Assembly (NCBI GenBank): GCA_016787755.1
Contig: JAEUUA010000004.1
Coordinates: 124,001-188,000 of the forward strand
Direction of reading: 5' to 3'
Length of the DNA: 64,000 bases
Source: Cyclobacteriaceae bacterium
Lineage (GTDB): Bacteria; Bacteroidota; Bacteroidia; Cytophagales; Cyclobacteriaceae
Below the pieces are notes generated by a model that saw nothing but the letters and a program-made list of their open reading frames with translations, made no database searches and was not told the origin of the DNA. The position numbers and the translations under genes were made by a program. Shown one piece after another: positions 18,063 to 26,861 of this stretch (position 1 is the stretch's first letter; each line of letters starts with the position of its first letter).

Positions 18063-18779
18063 TTATTTCTTTTGTTCAATGATCAGCAAATTGGCATCGT
18101 ACGTTACAATGCCTAGTAGAATGCTATTGATGAGTCGATCAAAATTTACGCTGTAGTATTGACTCTTCAGTGGATTAGGATTCATGGGATCTGCCAGATA
18201 AGCTGTGTTGGTTTCTTCGTCATATCCATTAATGATTACAAAGTGACCAACCGGTTCGCCTTTTATGCTATTGTATTTTCCGTTTGCTGGGATTTCACGG
18301 GGGGTGCCATACAAATAGGTAGCACTGAGACCAGTTAAAATAGGTTTTGACTGACGTAAATATCCTTTAATTAAATCTGCAGTTAATTCGTTGTGCAGTA
18401 ATTTGCCCCCGGCTTCTAAAAACTGAATGTAAGCCTTGGACGCTACCTGCAATTTTTTTCGCTTCACTTTATATTTCATCTGCCGTTTAAGCAGATTAAT
18501 CATTTTGGTCGTTGAAAATTTAAACCACGAGGGATCAAACGTATTTAGATTGTAGGTATAGATGTGAGCTTTGTACCCGCGCATCAGTGCGTGATTGCCA
18601 AGCATCACGGCAAGAGTACCACCACTTCTCAAACTCTTTACTTCCGTGATAACTTCTTTAAGTCCAATCTCATCATTATAATATTGATAAAGTGCATGCA
18701 GACAAGTAGGACCACAGGTTACTTCATCGGGCTGTGCTTTGATATCGAAATTTAGGAAGAGTGCTTGGCGGTTTGGCAT
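18063..18779 (-). CDS. Peptidase C39-like cysteine peptidase
   Basis: A 238-residue papain-fold peptidase of the C39-like family. The oxyanion glutamine (Gln16), catalytic Cys22 in TCGPTC, His179 in GHFVIINGY and Asp197 in LADPMNPNP are all present and correctly ordered, so activity is likely. There is no signal peptide, transmembrane segment or ABC domain, unlike C39 bacteriocin exporters; the protein is cytoplasmic. It is the first gene of a compact minus-strand run. Family context suggests it trims, activates or transfers the product of the RLAN/ATP-grasp and GCS2 ligases. No obvious precursor peptide gene was seen nearby. The 118 bp upstream hold only the tail of the cyclase transcript and any promoter; no consensus -7 element is clear. 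Confidence 0.8.
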   Translation of the reverse strand: MPNRQALFLNFDIKAQPDEVTCGPTCLHALYQYYNDEIGLKEVITEVKSLRSGGTLAVMLGNHALMRGYKAHIYTYNLNTFDPSWFKFSTTKMINLLKRQMKYKVKRKKLQVASKAYIQFLEAGGKLLHNELTADLIKGYLRQSKPILTGLSATYLYGTPREIPANGKYNSIKGEPVGHFVIINGYDEETNTAYLADPMNPNPLKSQYYSVNFDRLINSILLGIVTYDANLLIIEQKK

Positions 18780-18897
18780 GAGGTTTTTTGGAATGGATCC
18801 GTTATTAAATTAAGTTCAATGATTGTCTGCGTTAATAGAAAAACAACATAGAACAAATTTAACTTATTCTTACCCACAAGAAGAAAAGAAGGTAAAA

Positions 18898-20916
18898 CTA
18901 ATATTTATCAAATCCATATTGCTGATAAAGTTTTCCATATGCCGGAGCGCCTTTTAAAGAATCGAATGCTGGGTCTATCTTAAAAAGTTTAAAAGAATTT
19001 TCCGGTTTCTCAATGGATTTTTGCAACCATAGAATACAGGAATCATATTGATTGCGCGAAGCATATATTACTGCGCTATAATAGTTACTGTCATTCTTCT
19101 CGTTCGGGAATTTTTGTAAATATTTTAATATTGAATTACTCTCTTTCATTTTATTAGTTTTATAAAATGCAATGCAAAGCTGAGCCAAAAGAGTCTCATT
19201 TAGTTCCTCATTTGTATTGAGAATTAAATTACATTCTTGAATTACTTCAACGTAGTGCCCTTGCAGGAATTCATTATAGATCATTAGGTTTCGGAATTGT
19301 TTGTTGTCAGGAAAAAGTCTTATCCCCTCTGTGATATATTCTTTAGCCTTTATTAAATCTCCCGTATACTGGTTTGCCATTGAAAGAACTAAATAGCCAT
19401 TATAATCAACAGGATCAGAGTTGATCGCATCCGAAGCCAGTTCTTTAGCTTTATCAAAATCACCCATCCAGGTTAGGAAATAGGCGTATCGATTTTTTAA
19501 CAGGGAAGAATTTGGATCTTGCTGAATCGATTTTTCAAAGTTAGTTTTAGCTTTAATGAAATTGCGTTCAATCGTCCATGCTAACAATGCTATGGCAGAA
19601 TATCCTTCCGCAAGTTGGGGAGAAAGTCTTATGGCATACTGTGCAAAGCCTTCTGCATCTTTAAATGCTAAGGTGTTTTTATAATCTTTGTTGTGATTAA
19701 TTATCCAGGTTTTAGCTAACGCAATGTAGGCATAGGGTAACGCATACGTGCTGTCAATGCTTATGGCTTGAGTATTATAATCAATACTTTGTTCAAATTT
19801 ATTTTCACGATAGGCATAAAGGCCTTTGAGATATAAAGTATAAGTCTCCGGAGAGGTTTGGCTTTTAATAAGTTGTTGATTTTCTGAAAGGGATAGGGAG
19901 ATTTTTAAGAGTTCCGTAATGGCGGTAGCTATTTCATCCTGAATCCTAAAGATATCAACCATTTCGCGATCAAATTTTTGTGACCATAAGTGTGAATGAT
20001 CTTTCGCCCTTATTAACTGTGCTGTAATTCGAATCTTATTTCCTGATTTCTGAATGCTTCCCTCCAGAATTGTACCCACATTCAATTTTTCTCCAATTTC
20101 CCGCAAGTCCAATTTTTCACCTTTAAACTGAAAAGAGGAAGTTCTTCCAATTACTTTTAGATCTTTTAGCCCTGAAAGTGTTGTAATGATTTCTTCGGCT
20201 ATTCCATCCCCTAAATACTCCTGATCCTTATCAGGGCTCATGTCAACAAAGGGTAGAACGGCTATAGATTTATCGATACTTTCTGGTGCAGAATTTTTAA
20301 GAGTAAACAGGACAGCGAGAATTAATACAATCAGAAGGCTCCCCACAAAAATGTTTCGTTTCGTAGTATTTTTCTTTTTTAGTTTCCCTACAATGTTTTT
20401 ACGTTGTGGTATAAAGAGACCGTCATTCGTCAATGCAAAAATTTCCATAGGGTTGCCTACATTCTTTAAATCGAAATAGCCAAGCGATATAGTTGAAATG
20501 GAATCATTATTTTTTATTTTATCATGGATTTCTCCTGAGATAAGAATTGTATTTTCCTGCCCTAGTGATTGAACTCTTGAAGCCACATTCACTCCATCCC
20601 CCAATGCTTTTGAATCTTCAAAAAAAACTTCTCCTATATGCAGCCCGATGCGTAATGGAACCAATGGTTCGTTTTTCAATTCTTTTTGCACTTCTAGGGA
20701 GCAATAGATGGCATCTGTAGCACTGGGAAAAATGCAAAGGGTTCCATCGCCATAATAATTTAGAACTCGACCCTTATATTGATTGACCAGTTTTTCAAGT
20801 GTGGCGTTATAATGCTTGATCACCATCACCGTCTTTTTCTCGTCAGCCTGCATCATATGCGTGTACCCAACAATATCGGAAAACATGATAGCAGCGAGTT
20901 GACGGGATTCAGACAT
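18898..20916 (-). CDS. Class III nucleotidyl cyclase-like sensor with TolB-like and TPR domains
   Basis: A 672-residue single-pass membrane protein. Residues 5-165 form a class III cyclase domain with metal-binding Asp14 (FSDIVGYT) and Asp57 (YGDG), and transition-state residues Asn110 and Arg114 (VNVASR). A transmembrane helix spans about 190-206. A FlgO/TolB-like domain (SIAVLPFVDMS, DGIAEEIITTLSGL, GTILEGSIQKSG) covers about 215-330, and TPR repeats fill 360-670. The catalytic domain is cytoplasmic; the TPR part should be periplasmic. The positions that usually specify adenine are Asn53 and Ala104 rather than Lys and Asp, so substrate and activity are uncertain. It is transcribed away from the S1/P1 nuclease gene, 139 bp apart. 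Confidence 0.88.
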   Translation of the reverse strand: MSESRQLAAIMFSDIVGYTHMMQADEKKTVMVIKHYNATLEKLVNQYKGRVLNYYGDGTLCIFPSATDAIYCSLEVQKELKNEPLVPLRIGLHIGEVFFEDSKALGDGVNVASRVQSLGQENTILISGEIHDKIKNNDSISTISLGYFDLKNVGNPMEIFALTNDGLFIPQRKNIVGKLKKKNTTKRNIFVGSLLIVLILAVLFTLKNSAPESIDKSIAVLPFVDMSPDKDQEYLGDGIAEEIITTLSGLKDLKVIGRTSSFQFKGEKLDLREIGEKLNVGTILEGSIQKSGNKIRITAQLIRAKDHSHLWSQKFDREMVDIFRIQDEIATAITELLKISLSLSENQQLIKSQTSPETYTLYLKGLYAYRENKFEQSIDYNTQAISIDSTYALPYAYIALAKTWIINHNKDYKNTLAFKDAEGFAQYAIRLSPQLAEGYSAIALLAWTIERNFIKAKTNFEKSIQQDPNSSLLKNRYAYFLTWMGDFDKAKELASDAINSDPVDYNGYLVLSMANQYTGDLIKAKEYITEGIRLFPDNKQFRNLMIYNEFLQGHYVEVIQECNLILNTNEELNETLLAQLCIAFYKTNKMKESNSILKYLQKFPNEKNDSNYYSAVIYASRNQYDSCILWLQKSIEKPENSFKLFKIDPAFDSLKGAPAYGKLYQQYGFDKY

Positions 20917-21055
20917 TGGGCCTATTATCTAACGAAAGTCATTTGTTTTTATGAAACTGCTTTCAAACCACTTAAATCAAATTTAATCTTATTATCATCC
21001 ATAAAATCTAACAATCATTGAAAATATTAATATTGCGACCTCTAAATAAGAAAAT

Positions 21056-21817
21056 ATGAAAAAGCCGGTTTTGGTCATGATTTGCTTTCTGATTTTAACG
21101 AATGGTTTTGGATGGGGGGTTACCGGCCATCGGGCTTCGGGTCTCATTGCTGAGCGCTATCTAACCAAGAAGGCAAGGACAAGGATACAACAAATTCTGA
21201 AAGGAGAATCGTTGGCTATGGCTAGTACCTGGATGGACGAAATCCGGTCGGACTCTACTTATAACTATACTGCCGATTGGCATTGGACAACCATCCCAGA
21301 TGGTGGACGCTATGAAGATGTGGAAAACAATCCGGATGGAAAGGTCATTATGATGATTGAAAAGTTTACCAAGGAACTCAAGGCCGGAAAACTAACTGCC
21401 AAACAAGAAGTAGAGTATTTAAAGATGTTGGTGCACATGGTAGGCGATATGCACCAACCTTTGCACGTGGGCAGACCTGGCGATAAGGGTGGAAATGATA
21501 TTAAAGTAAAGTGGTTTAGAAACGATTCGAATTTGCACCGAGTGTGGGATAGCGAAATGATTGATGATACCCGGCTTAGCTATACTGAGTTGGCGCAATC
21601 GCTTGGCAATCCTTCAAAGGAAGAGATTAATAAATGGCAGAATTCCAGTGTGCGTGAGTGGGCGTTGGAGTCTGTGAGTTACCGACCGCAGGTTTATGAT
21701 ATTGGGAATTCGAACCTGAGCTATCCATATTCTTACAAATATCTTTCGTTGGCTAAAACGCGCGTGTTGCAAGCAGGAGTTAGGTTGGCTGGATTGCTGA
21801 ATCAGATTTACGGCTAA
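21056..21817 (+). CDS. Secreted S1/P1-type nuclease
   Basis: A 253-residue exported zinc-dependent nuclease that degrades single-stranded DNA and RNA. The signal peptide ends at about residue 19, leaving Trp20 as the mature N-terminus, which in this family is itself a zinc ligand. Further zinc ligands are His25 (TGHR), the Asp of STWMDE, the DWHW segment, HMVGDMHQPLHVG and NLHRVWDSEMID; all are intact. Length and motif order are normal. It probably works in the periplasm or outside the cell to scavenge phosphate and nucleosides, a role that fits the distant pafA phosphatase in this window. It is flanked by divergent and convergent genes and is likely monocistronic. Confidence 0.92.
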   Translation: MKKPVLVMICFLILTNGFGWGVTGHRASGLIAERYLTKKARTRIQQILKGESLAMASTWMDEIRSDSTYNYTADWHWTTIPDGGRYEDVENNPDGKVIMMIEKFTKELKAGKLTAKQEVEYLKMLVHMVGDMHQPLHVGRPGDKGGNDIKVKWFRNDSNLHRVWDSEMIDDTRLSYTELAQSLGNPSKEEINKWQNSSVREWALESVSYRPQVYDIGNSNLSYPYSYKYLSLAKTRVLQAGVRLAGLLNQIYG

Positions 21818-21831
21818 TTTTAGATTACGAT

Positions 21832-21926
21832 TTCAACACTACGCAGTACGAATTTAGGTTTGAATGACGGACTGTAATAATTACAGAATATTAAAATTGT
21901 ACTATGTAAATCGTCCCTCGTAATCT
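21832..21926. repeat. Spaced 9-bp inverted repeat in convergent intergenic DNA
   Basis: AGATTACGA (21832-21840) and TCGTAATCT (21918-21926) are perfect inverted copies about 77 bases apart, filling the gap between the S1/P1 nuclease stop and the asparagine synthetase stop. The sequence between is AT-rich with no T-run. It may be a degenerate intergenic repeat or a long-loop terminator; nothing else is visible here. Confidence 0.35.
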
Positions 21927-21927
21927 T

Positions 21928-23823
21928 CTATAGATGCTTACGCCACCACCATTGAAAAACAATCAATCCCCAAATGCGGGCATGAACGTCTTGCGGGTTT
22001 GAAGACATCAATTGAAGTTTCAGTTTTTCTATTTCCGGATAGTAAAAAATTCCCTGCTCGCGAATCGTTTTTTCTGAGAGTAAGTCATCCATAATCAAAG
22101 ATTTTAATTCGGTGCGAAACCATTTTAATAAGGGAACTTCAAATCCTTTTTTTGGTCGATTATAAAGTTCAACTGGCAGCACATCGCGGAATGCATCTTG
22201 CAAAATTCGTTTGCGGATGGAACGATTAATTTTGTAGTCATCCGGTAAACTAAATATGAAATCAACTACACGATAATCCAGAAAAGGAACCCGTACTTCC
22301 AAGCTATTAGCCATACTCATCAGATCAACCTTCATGAGCATATCATTGGGAAGTACTAAACTCATGTCAGCTAAAAGAATTTCCTGTATCGATTCGTTGG
22401 ATGAAATAAATTTTAATTGTTCCTGCTTTCTTTTGGTAAATTCCTGGTGATCTAATTTTCCTTTTGCTGACTCGGATAATAACGAATAGGCCTCTGGTTC
22501 TTTTGCAAAACCAGCCCATTGCCAATACCTTTCTTTGCTATTGAGTTTCATTCCTTCAGCAAATCGAATAGCCTGGCGGATTTTATTACCGAATGAATTG
22601 TTTCTGGATTGGGGAAGGGTTTTTAAAACAGGAGCTAATGAACCAATCAAGTTTTCTTGCCAACCTTTATTAATGATACGATGAAAGGCAGCATGTTTAT
22701 TATAACCGGCAAGTAGTTCATCGGCACCATCGCCCGACAAGGCAACCGTTGTGTGCTTGCGTGATTCTTTGCTGAGTATGTACACGTTGAGTGCTGATGA
22801 ATCAGCAAACGGTTCATCGAGGCAATCGAGTACATCGTTTACATGCGCTAATAAATCATTATTGGTCAATGAGAAAACTGTGTGATCGGTTTTGAAATGT
22901 TTAGCCACCAGATTGGCATACGTTGTTTCATCAAAAAACTTTTCATCGCGAAAGCCAATGGAAAAGGTGTGTAGATCAGGTTTGTGTTTTGATGCCAATG
23001 CCGTTATAACGGAAGAATCGATACCACCGCTAAGAAATGCTCCAAGTGGCACATCTGAAATCAACCTGCGTTGAACGGAATCTTCCAGTAACGTTTTTAA
23101 TTTTTCTTTGACCTGATCATAATTGATAGTGTCAGCCTTGCCCTGAGAAATTGGAATTGTGTAATAACAATGTGTTTCTATCTTTTTATAACTGACTTTT
23201 AAATAATGACCTGGCATTAATTTTTTAACCGAACCAAAAATAGTAGCAGGAGCGGGTATGTAATTTAATTGAAGATAAGCAAAGAGTGAGGCATGATCAA
23301 TTTCTTTATCAATGCCATACTCAATAATGGCTTTCATTTCAGAGCCGAATAGAAACTTATCTTCATCAAAAAGATATAGCAACGGTTTAATGCCGTATCG
23401 ATCACGTGCCACAAAAAAAGTTTGATCTTTCTTATCATAAATGCAAAATGAAAAAAATCCGTTTAGCCTTTGAAGGCAATTTTCTTTTTCCCGAATGAAA
23501 AGATTGAGCAGTACTTCTGTATCGGATGAGGATTTGAAAGAGACCCCGTCTTCCTCCAGTTCTTTCTTTAATTCCTGATAATTAAAAATTTCTCCATTGA
23601 AAACTATCGCATATCGATTTTCAACATCCCACATGGGTTGATTACCTGCGGCACTTGTATCAATAATCGAGAGTCTCCGATGGCCGAGTCCCACAAATTC
23701 ATCAAGATAAACATCATGAAAATCGGGCCCTCTTTTGTGCAACGCAAGGGTAGCCGTTGTAACATGAATCATGTTAAACTTACCGACCAGATTAAATGCA
23801 AATATTCCGGTAATACCGCACAC
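21928..23823 (-). CDS. asnB: Asparagine synthetase (glutamine-hydrolysing)
   Basis: A 631-residue two-domain enzyme that converts aspartate to asparagine with glutamine and ATP in the cytoplasm. The start is GTG at 23821-23823, decided by the need for the nucleophile cysteine at position 2 (MCGITGIF) of the class II glutaminase domain, which covers about residues 1-190 and includes HRRLSIID and FNGEIFNYQEL. The synthetase domain begins near 240 with the pyrophosphate-binding SGGIDSS and continues with LSGDGADELLAGYNKH and EVRVPFLDYRVVDF. AsnB-like proteins in polysaccharide clusters can amidate sugars or peptides instead, but no such cluster surrounds this gene, so ordinary asparagine synthesis is the default reading. 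It is likely monocistronic. Confidence 0.9.
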   Translation of the reverse strand: MCGITGIFAFNLVGKFNMIHVTTATLALHKRGPDFHDVYLDEFVGLGHRRLSIIDTSAAGNQPMWDVENRYAIVFNGEIFNYQELKKELEEDGVSFKSSSDTEVLLNLFIREKENCLQRLNGFFSFCIYDKKDQTFFVARDRYGIKPLLYLFDEDKFLFGSEMKAIIEYGIDKEIDHASLFAYLQLNYIPAPATIFGSVKKLMPGHYLKVSYKKIETHCYYTIPISQGKADTINYDQVKEKLKTLLEDSVQRRLISDVPLGAFLSGGIDSSVITALASKHKPDLHTFSIGFRDEKFFDETTYANLVAKHFKTDHTVFSLTNNDLLAHVNDVLDCLDEPFADSSALNVYILSKESRKHTTVALSGDGADELLAGYNKHAAFHRIINKGWQENLIGSLAPVLKTLPQSRNNSFGNKIRQAIRFAEGMKLNSKERYWQWAGFAKEPEAYSLLSESAKGKLDHQEFTKRKQEQLKFISSNESIQEILLADMSLVLPNDMLMKVDLMSMANSLEVRVPFLDYRVVDFIFSLPDDYKINRSIRKRILQDAFRDVLPVELYNRPKKGFEVPLLKWFRTELKSLIMDDLLSEKTIREQGIFYYPEIEKLKLQLMSSNPQDVHARIWGLIVFQWWWRKHL

Positions 23824-23920
23824 CAGGCACAGGGGGTTAAATAATGATTAAAATAATTATTGAGATGCAACAATAGTAAAAATTCAAATTACAAGTACCT
23901 TTTTATAGATTTATGAGAAT

Positions 23921-23950
23921 TTTGAGAGGTTACTTATCAGGGTATGTTTA
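23921..23950 (+). promoter_or_regulatory. Promoter of the outer-membrane barrel gene
   Basis: TTTG at 23921-23924 and TATGTTTA at 23943-23950 (one mismatch to TAnnTTTG) are separated by 18 bases, the spacing expected of the Bacteroidota primary sigma factor. The start codon at 23973 lies 22 bases downstream, leaving a short leader. Confidence 0.5.
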
Positions 23951-23972
23951 AATTAAACCAAAATATAATCCT

Positions 23973-24791
23973 ATGAAAATGATAAATTTCACTGTAGCAA
24001 GTGTCGTATTTGTCTTAGTAGCAATCACTTCACAGGCTCAAATCCATTTAGGAGCCACTACTGCTTATAATGCTACTTTTGTGCTTGATAAAGGACTAAG
24101 TGAGGACCCACGGTATAATTCGACTTATACGTACAACTTTGCCCCAGTAGGGTTCAGTTTTGGTGTGGACTTTGGCAGAAAATTTGGTCTTAGCCTTGAG
24201 TCAATCTTATCTAACCAAGGACAGATTTATGAACTAGTGAATGTAGGAAAGCAGATAGCAGGTGAGCGCAAAATTGATTTGCAATATCTTCAACTCCCTT
24301 TAATGATGAAGTTTATGGGGGGTGGGCAAGGAAAGGCTAGGGGTAATTTTAATTTTGGTCCGCAGTTATCCCTTCTAACCAAAGCAAGGGAAACGATTCA
24401 AGCAAATGCTGGCGAGTATAAAATTCCGGAGGGTGTAGATATCACCGAAATACAAAAGGATTTTCCAGGTGCTGAAGCCAGTGGAAATGGTAATTATACA
24501 ATCCCTGACGTACCTACCAAGGATTTACTTACAAAACAAGCGAATGATTTTAAAAATGCTGAGTTTCAACTGGCTGTAGCATTTGGGCTAGATATTGACT
24601 TATCCAAACACATGTTTTTGACTACACAGGTAAGAGCTAATTACAGTTTAACGGATATGCGTAATGGAGATGTGTTGGATGCTATTAAAAATGGAAACAC
24701 AGCAGATATTTTTGGAAGTCGTGCGAATCTATTGGTGGGTGTGCAGATTGGTTTGCACTACTACTTTGGAACGCTCCGTTCATTTAAGTAA
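23973..24791 (+). CDS. Outer-membrane beta-barrel protein, PorT-like family
   Basis: A 272-residue outer-membrane protein with a signal peptide (1-22, SQAQ) followed by alternating hydrophobic strands typical of an eight-to-ten-strand barrel: VGFSFGVDFGRKFGLSLES, DLQYLQLPLMMKF, NFNFGPQLSLLTK and LVGVQIGLHYYFGT. A long polar loop between about residues 140 and 190 probably faces outside. It resembles the porin/PorT-type family (OMP_b-brl_2) that is abundant in this phylum, whose members mostly lack known functions; a specific link to type IX secretion is not claimed. The gene has its own promoter and a strong convergent terminator just after the stop codon, so it is monocistronic. Confidence 0.78.
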   Translation: MKMINFTVASVVFVLVAITSQAQIHLGATTAYNATFVLDKGLSEDPRYNSTYTYNFAPVGFSFGVDFGRKFGLSLESILSNQGQIYELVNVGKQIAGERKIDLQYLQLPLMMKFMGGGQGKARGNFNFGPQLSLLTKARETIQANAGEYKIPEGVDITEIQKDFPGAEASGNGNYTIPDVPTKDLLTKQANDFKNAEFQLAVAFGLDIDLSKHMFLTTQVRANYSLTDMRNGDVLDAIKNGNTADIFGSRANLLVGVQIGLHYYFGTLRSFK

Positions 24792-24794
24792 AAG

Positions 24795-24841
24795 AACATG
24801 CCACGGATACAACAATAATTATTTTGCACTCGTGGCATGTT
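24795..24841. terminator. Bidirectional terminator stem between convergent genes
   Basis: AACATGCCACG (24795-24805) and CGTGGCATGTT (24831-24841) make a perfect 11-bp stem with an AT-rich 25-base loop, exactly filling the gap between the barrel gene stop and the FAD-oxidase stop. Short T-runs follow on both strands. The large loop is unusual for an intrinsic terminator. Confidence 0.65.
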
Positions 24842-24842
24842 T

Positions 24843-26282
24843 CTAAAAAATCTTTCCCGGATTCAGAATCCCATTAGGGTCAAATACTTTTTTAATTCCG
24901 CGCATCAGGTTTAGATTTACCTCGCTCATGGCAATAGACATGTAAGGGCGTTTCGCTATTCCAATTCCATGTTCCCCAGATAATGTTCCGCCCAGGTTCA
25001 CTGTCAATTTAAATATCTCGCCAATACCATCTGGTATTTTCGTTTCCCAATCTTCATCGCTAATATTTTCTTTGAGAATATTTACGTGCAGATTTCCATC
25101 CCCCAGATGGCCAAAACAAACTGTATTGAAGCCATATTGCTTCCCAATTTCTTTTATTCCTTTAATTAAATTTGGTAAGTTGCTGCGTGGCACCACTACA
25201 TCGTCCGACTTTGTAAGGGTGTACCAGTTAACAGCCGGGGAAATATTTTTACGCACTTTCCAAAGCTCATCTTTTTGAGCGCTGCTTTCCGCAAAGAGAA
25301 CTTCCCCACTTTGAAATTTTTCTACTACCGTCATCACACGCTCGGCATCGCGCATCAGCACCTCTTCATCGTTGCCATCTAATTCGCAGAGCACAAAGGC
25401 ATCCATTCCTTCATCTAGCTTGGTAGTTACCGGGCTATTTAAGACTTTCTCACAATATTCAATTGTTTTTGCAGCTGCTTCTCGTTCAAAAAACTCCATC
25501 CCGGAAGGAGTAATGCCGGCAACAAAAATGGCAGCAATAGCCTTACATGCCTCTTCATTGGTAACAAATGGAATTAGCAACAAAACATTTTTTTGAGGAA
25601 GACCACGAAGTTTGAAAACAATCTTGGTGATTATTCCCAATGTGCCTTCACTGCCGCACATTAATTGAGTGAGATTATAGCCTGTTGAATTCTTTAACAC
25701 GTTGGCTGCGGTCCAAATGATTTCACCAGTAGGTAGCACCACCTCCATGTTAAGAACGTAATCGCGGGTAACCCCATATTTCACCGCTTTCGGTCCACCG
25801 GAATTATTTGCAAGATTACCCCCCAAAAAGCAAGAGCCTCTACTGGCCGGATCTGGCGGGTAGAACAATCCCTTTTCTTTCACTGCATTTTGAAATACTT
25901 CTGTAATCACCCCTGGTTCAACAGTAGCTTGAAGATTTAATTCATCAATATTAAGTATCTTGTTGAAGCGTTCCATTGAAATAACAACTCCATGATGAAC
26001 CGGTAAGGCACCACCGCTTAATCCGGTCCCCGCACCACGAGGCGTGGTGGGTATTTTATGTTGGTTGCACAAAATTAGTATCTCACTTATTTCGTTAGGA
26101 GTACCGGGCTTTATTACCAAGTCGGGGAGAAATTGATAGTCCTCCGTTTTATCATGGCCATACTCGGTGCGCTGTTCTTCAGCAACAAGGACATGGTGTT
26201 TGCCAACGATAGCAATGAATTGGCTAATGATATTTTCAGTCAGGATTGTAATCGGAGTTTCGCTTTCTTTAACGTGTGACAT
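24843..26282 (-). CDS. glcD: FAD-linked oxidase, glycolate/D-lactate dehydrogenase type
   Basis: A 479-residue GlcD-type flavoprotein that oxidises a 2-hydroxy acid, such as D-lactate or glycolate, to the keto acid. The FAD-binding PCMH domain covers about residues 40-220, with PRGAGTGLSGGALP, FYPPDPASRGSCFLGGNLANNSGG and GSEGTLGIITKIVFKLRG. The C-terminal FAD-oxidase domain includes CFGHLGDGNLHVNIL and ends LSGEHGIGIAKRP, with the conserved active-site histidines. The ATG at 26282 is preferred to a TTG one codon upstream. No glcE/F iron-sulfur subunits lie nearby, so the electron acceptor is unknown; the stand-alone form is common. The start region is only 28 bp from the divergent NlpC/P60 gene. 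The symbol follows family convention; substrate is not proven. Confidence 0.85.
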   Translation of the reverse strand: MSHVKESETPITILTENIISQFIAIVGKHHVLVAEEQRTEYGHDKTEDYQFLPDLVIKPGTPNEISEILILCNQHKIPTTPRGAGTGLSGGALPVHHGVVISMERFNKILNIDELNLQATVEPGVITEVFQNAVKEKGLFYPPDPASRGSCFLGGNLANNSGGPKAVKYGVTRDYVLNMEVVLPTGEIIWTAANVLKNSTGYNLTQLMCGSEGTLGIITKIVFKLRGLPQKNVLLLIPFVTNEEACKAIAAIFVAGITPSGMEFFEREAAAKTIEYCEKVLNSPVTTKLDEGMDAFVLCELDGNDEEVLMRDAERVMTVVEKFQSGEVLFAESSAQKDELWKVRKNISPAVNWYTLTKSDDVVVPRSNLPNLIKGIKEIGKQYGFNTVCFGHLGDGNLHVNILKENISDEDWETKIPDGIGEIFKLTVNLGGTLSGEHGIGIAKRPYMSIAMSEVNLNLMRGIKKVFDPNGILNPGKIF

Positions 26283-26290
26283 CAATACTG

Positions 26291-26298
26291 TAACTTTG
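26291..26298 (+). promoter_or_regulatory. -7 element of the NlpC/P60 gene
   Basis: TAACTTTG matches TAnnTTTG perfectly and lies 12 bases before the ATG at 26311, giving a very short leader. It sits in the 28-bp gap between divergent genes, so any -33 element would be inside the oxidase coding region; only CTTT at 26267-26270 is seen at about the right distance. Confidence 0.45.
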
Positions 26299-26310
26299 AG
26301 GGTGCTGCTT

Positions 26311-26823
26311 ATGGATTTAAAAACAAGTCACAAAAATAAACAATTAACCATTCAAAGACTTTCGGTTTTTGTTCTCATTTTAATTTTGTTTGGCTCTTGT
26401 GCTTCTGCACGCAGGGCCCGCGTGCGCGAAGAACAGGTGAATGCAGTAATTCAGGCCGCCCGCTCTTTTACAGGTACCCCTTATAAATGGGGCGGTACCA
26501 CGCGTGCTGGCATGGACTGTTCCGGACTAACAGGTAATGCTTATCGCGCCATTAATTTGGAATTGCCTCGCACAACAGATGATCAGGTCTTAATGGGAGA
26601 AAAAGTAAAACTTAAAAAAGTGATTCCAGGGGATCTTGTTTTTTTCGCTACAGGCAAAAGAAAACGTGACATAACACATGTGGGCATTGTCACTGATATA
26701 AAGGCCCGTGATAATGTAAAGTTTATTCATGCATCGACCTCATTGGGAGTAGTAGAAACAAATTTATATTCCGATTATTATAAAAGAAGATTTCGCACAG
26801 CACGCAGAATCATTGATAAATAA
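26311..26823 (+). CDS. NlpC/P60-family peptidoglycan hydrolase lipoprotein
   Basis: A 170-residue lipoprotein with a cysteine-peptidase domain that cuts gamma-D-glutamyl-diamino-acid bonds in peptidoglycan stems. Starting at the ATG 26311, the signal peptide ends in the lipobox FGSC with Cys30 for lipidation. The NlpC/P60 domain follows with catalytic Cys70 (GMDCSGL), His123 (THVGIV) and the third polar residue His140 (FIHAS). The frame is open further upstream but that stretch overlaps the divergent oxidase and lacks a signal peptide. Spr/MepS-type enzymes of this size loosen the wall during growth. The gene is 38 bp before the asparaginase gene and may be co-transcribed with it and cutC. 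Confidence 0.88.
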   Translation: MDLKTSHKNKQLTIQRLSVFVLILILFGSCASARRARVREEQVNAVIQAARSFTGTPYKWGGTTRAGMDCSGLTGNAYRAINLELPRTTDDQVLMGEKVKLKKVIPGDLVFFATGKRKRDITHVGIVTDIKARDNVKFIHASTSLGVVETNLYSDYYKRRFRTARRIIDK

Positions 26824-26861
26824 AGTAATTCGTACCTCGTCTATCTTAAAATTCCACTGCT

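Noticed and set aside
26167..26310. N-terminal extension of the NlpC/P60 protein
   Set aside because: It overlaps the divergent oxidase gene, would bury the lipobox, and lies before the promoter-like TAACTTTG.
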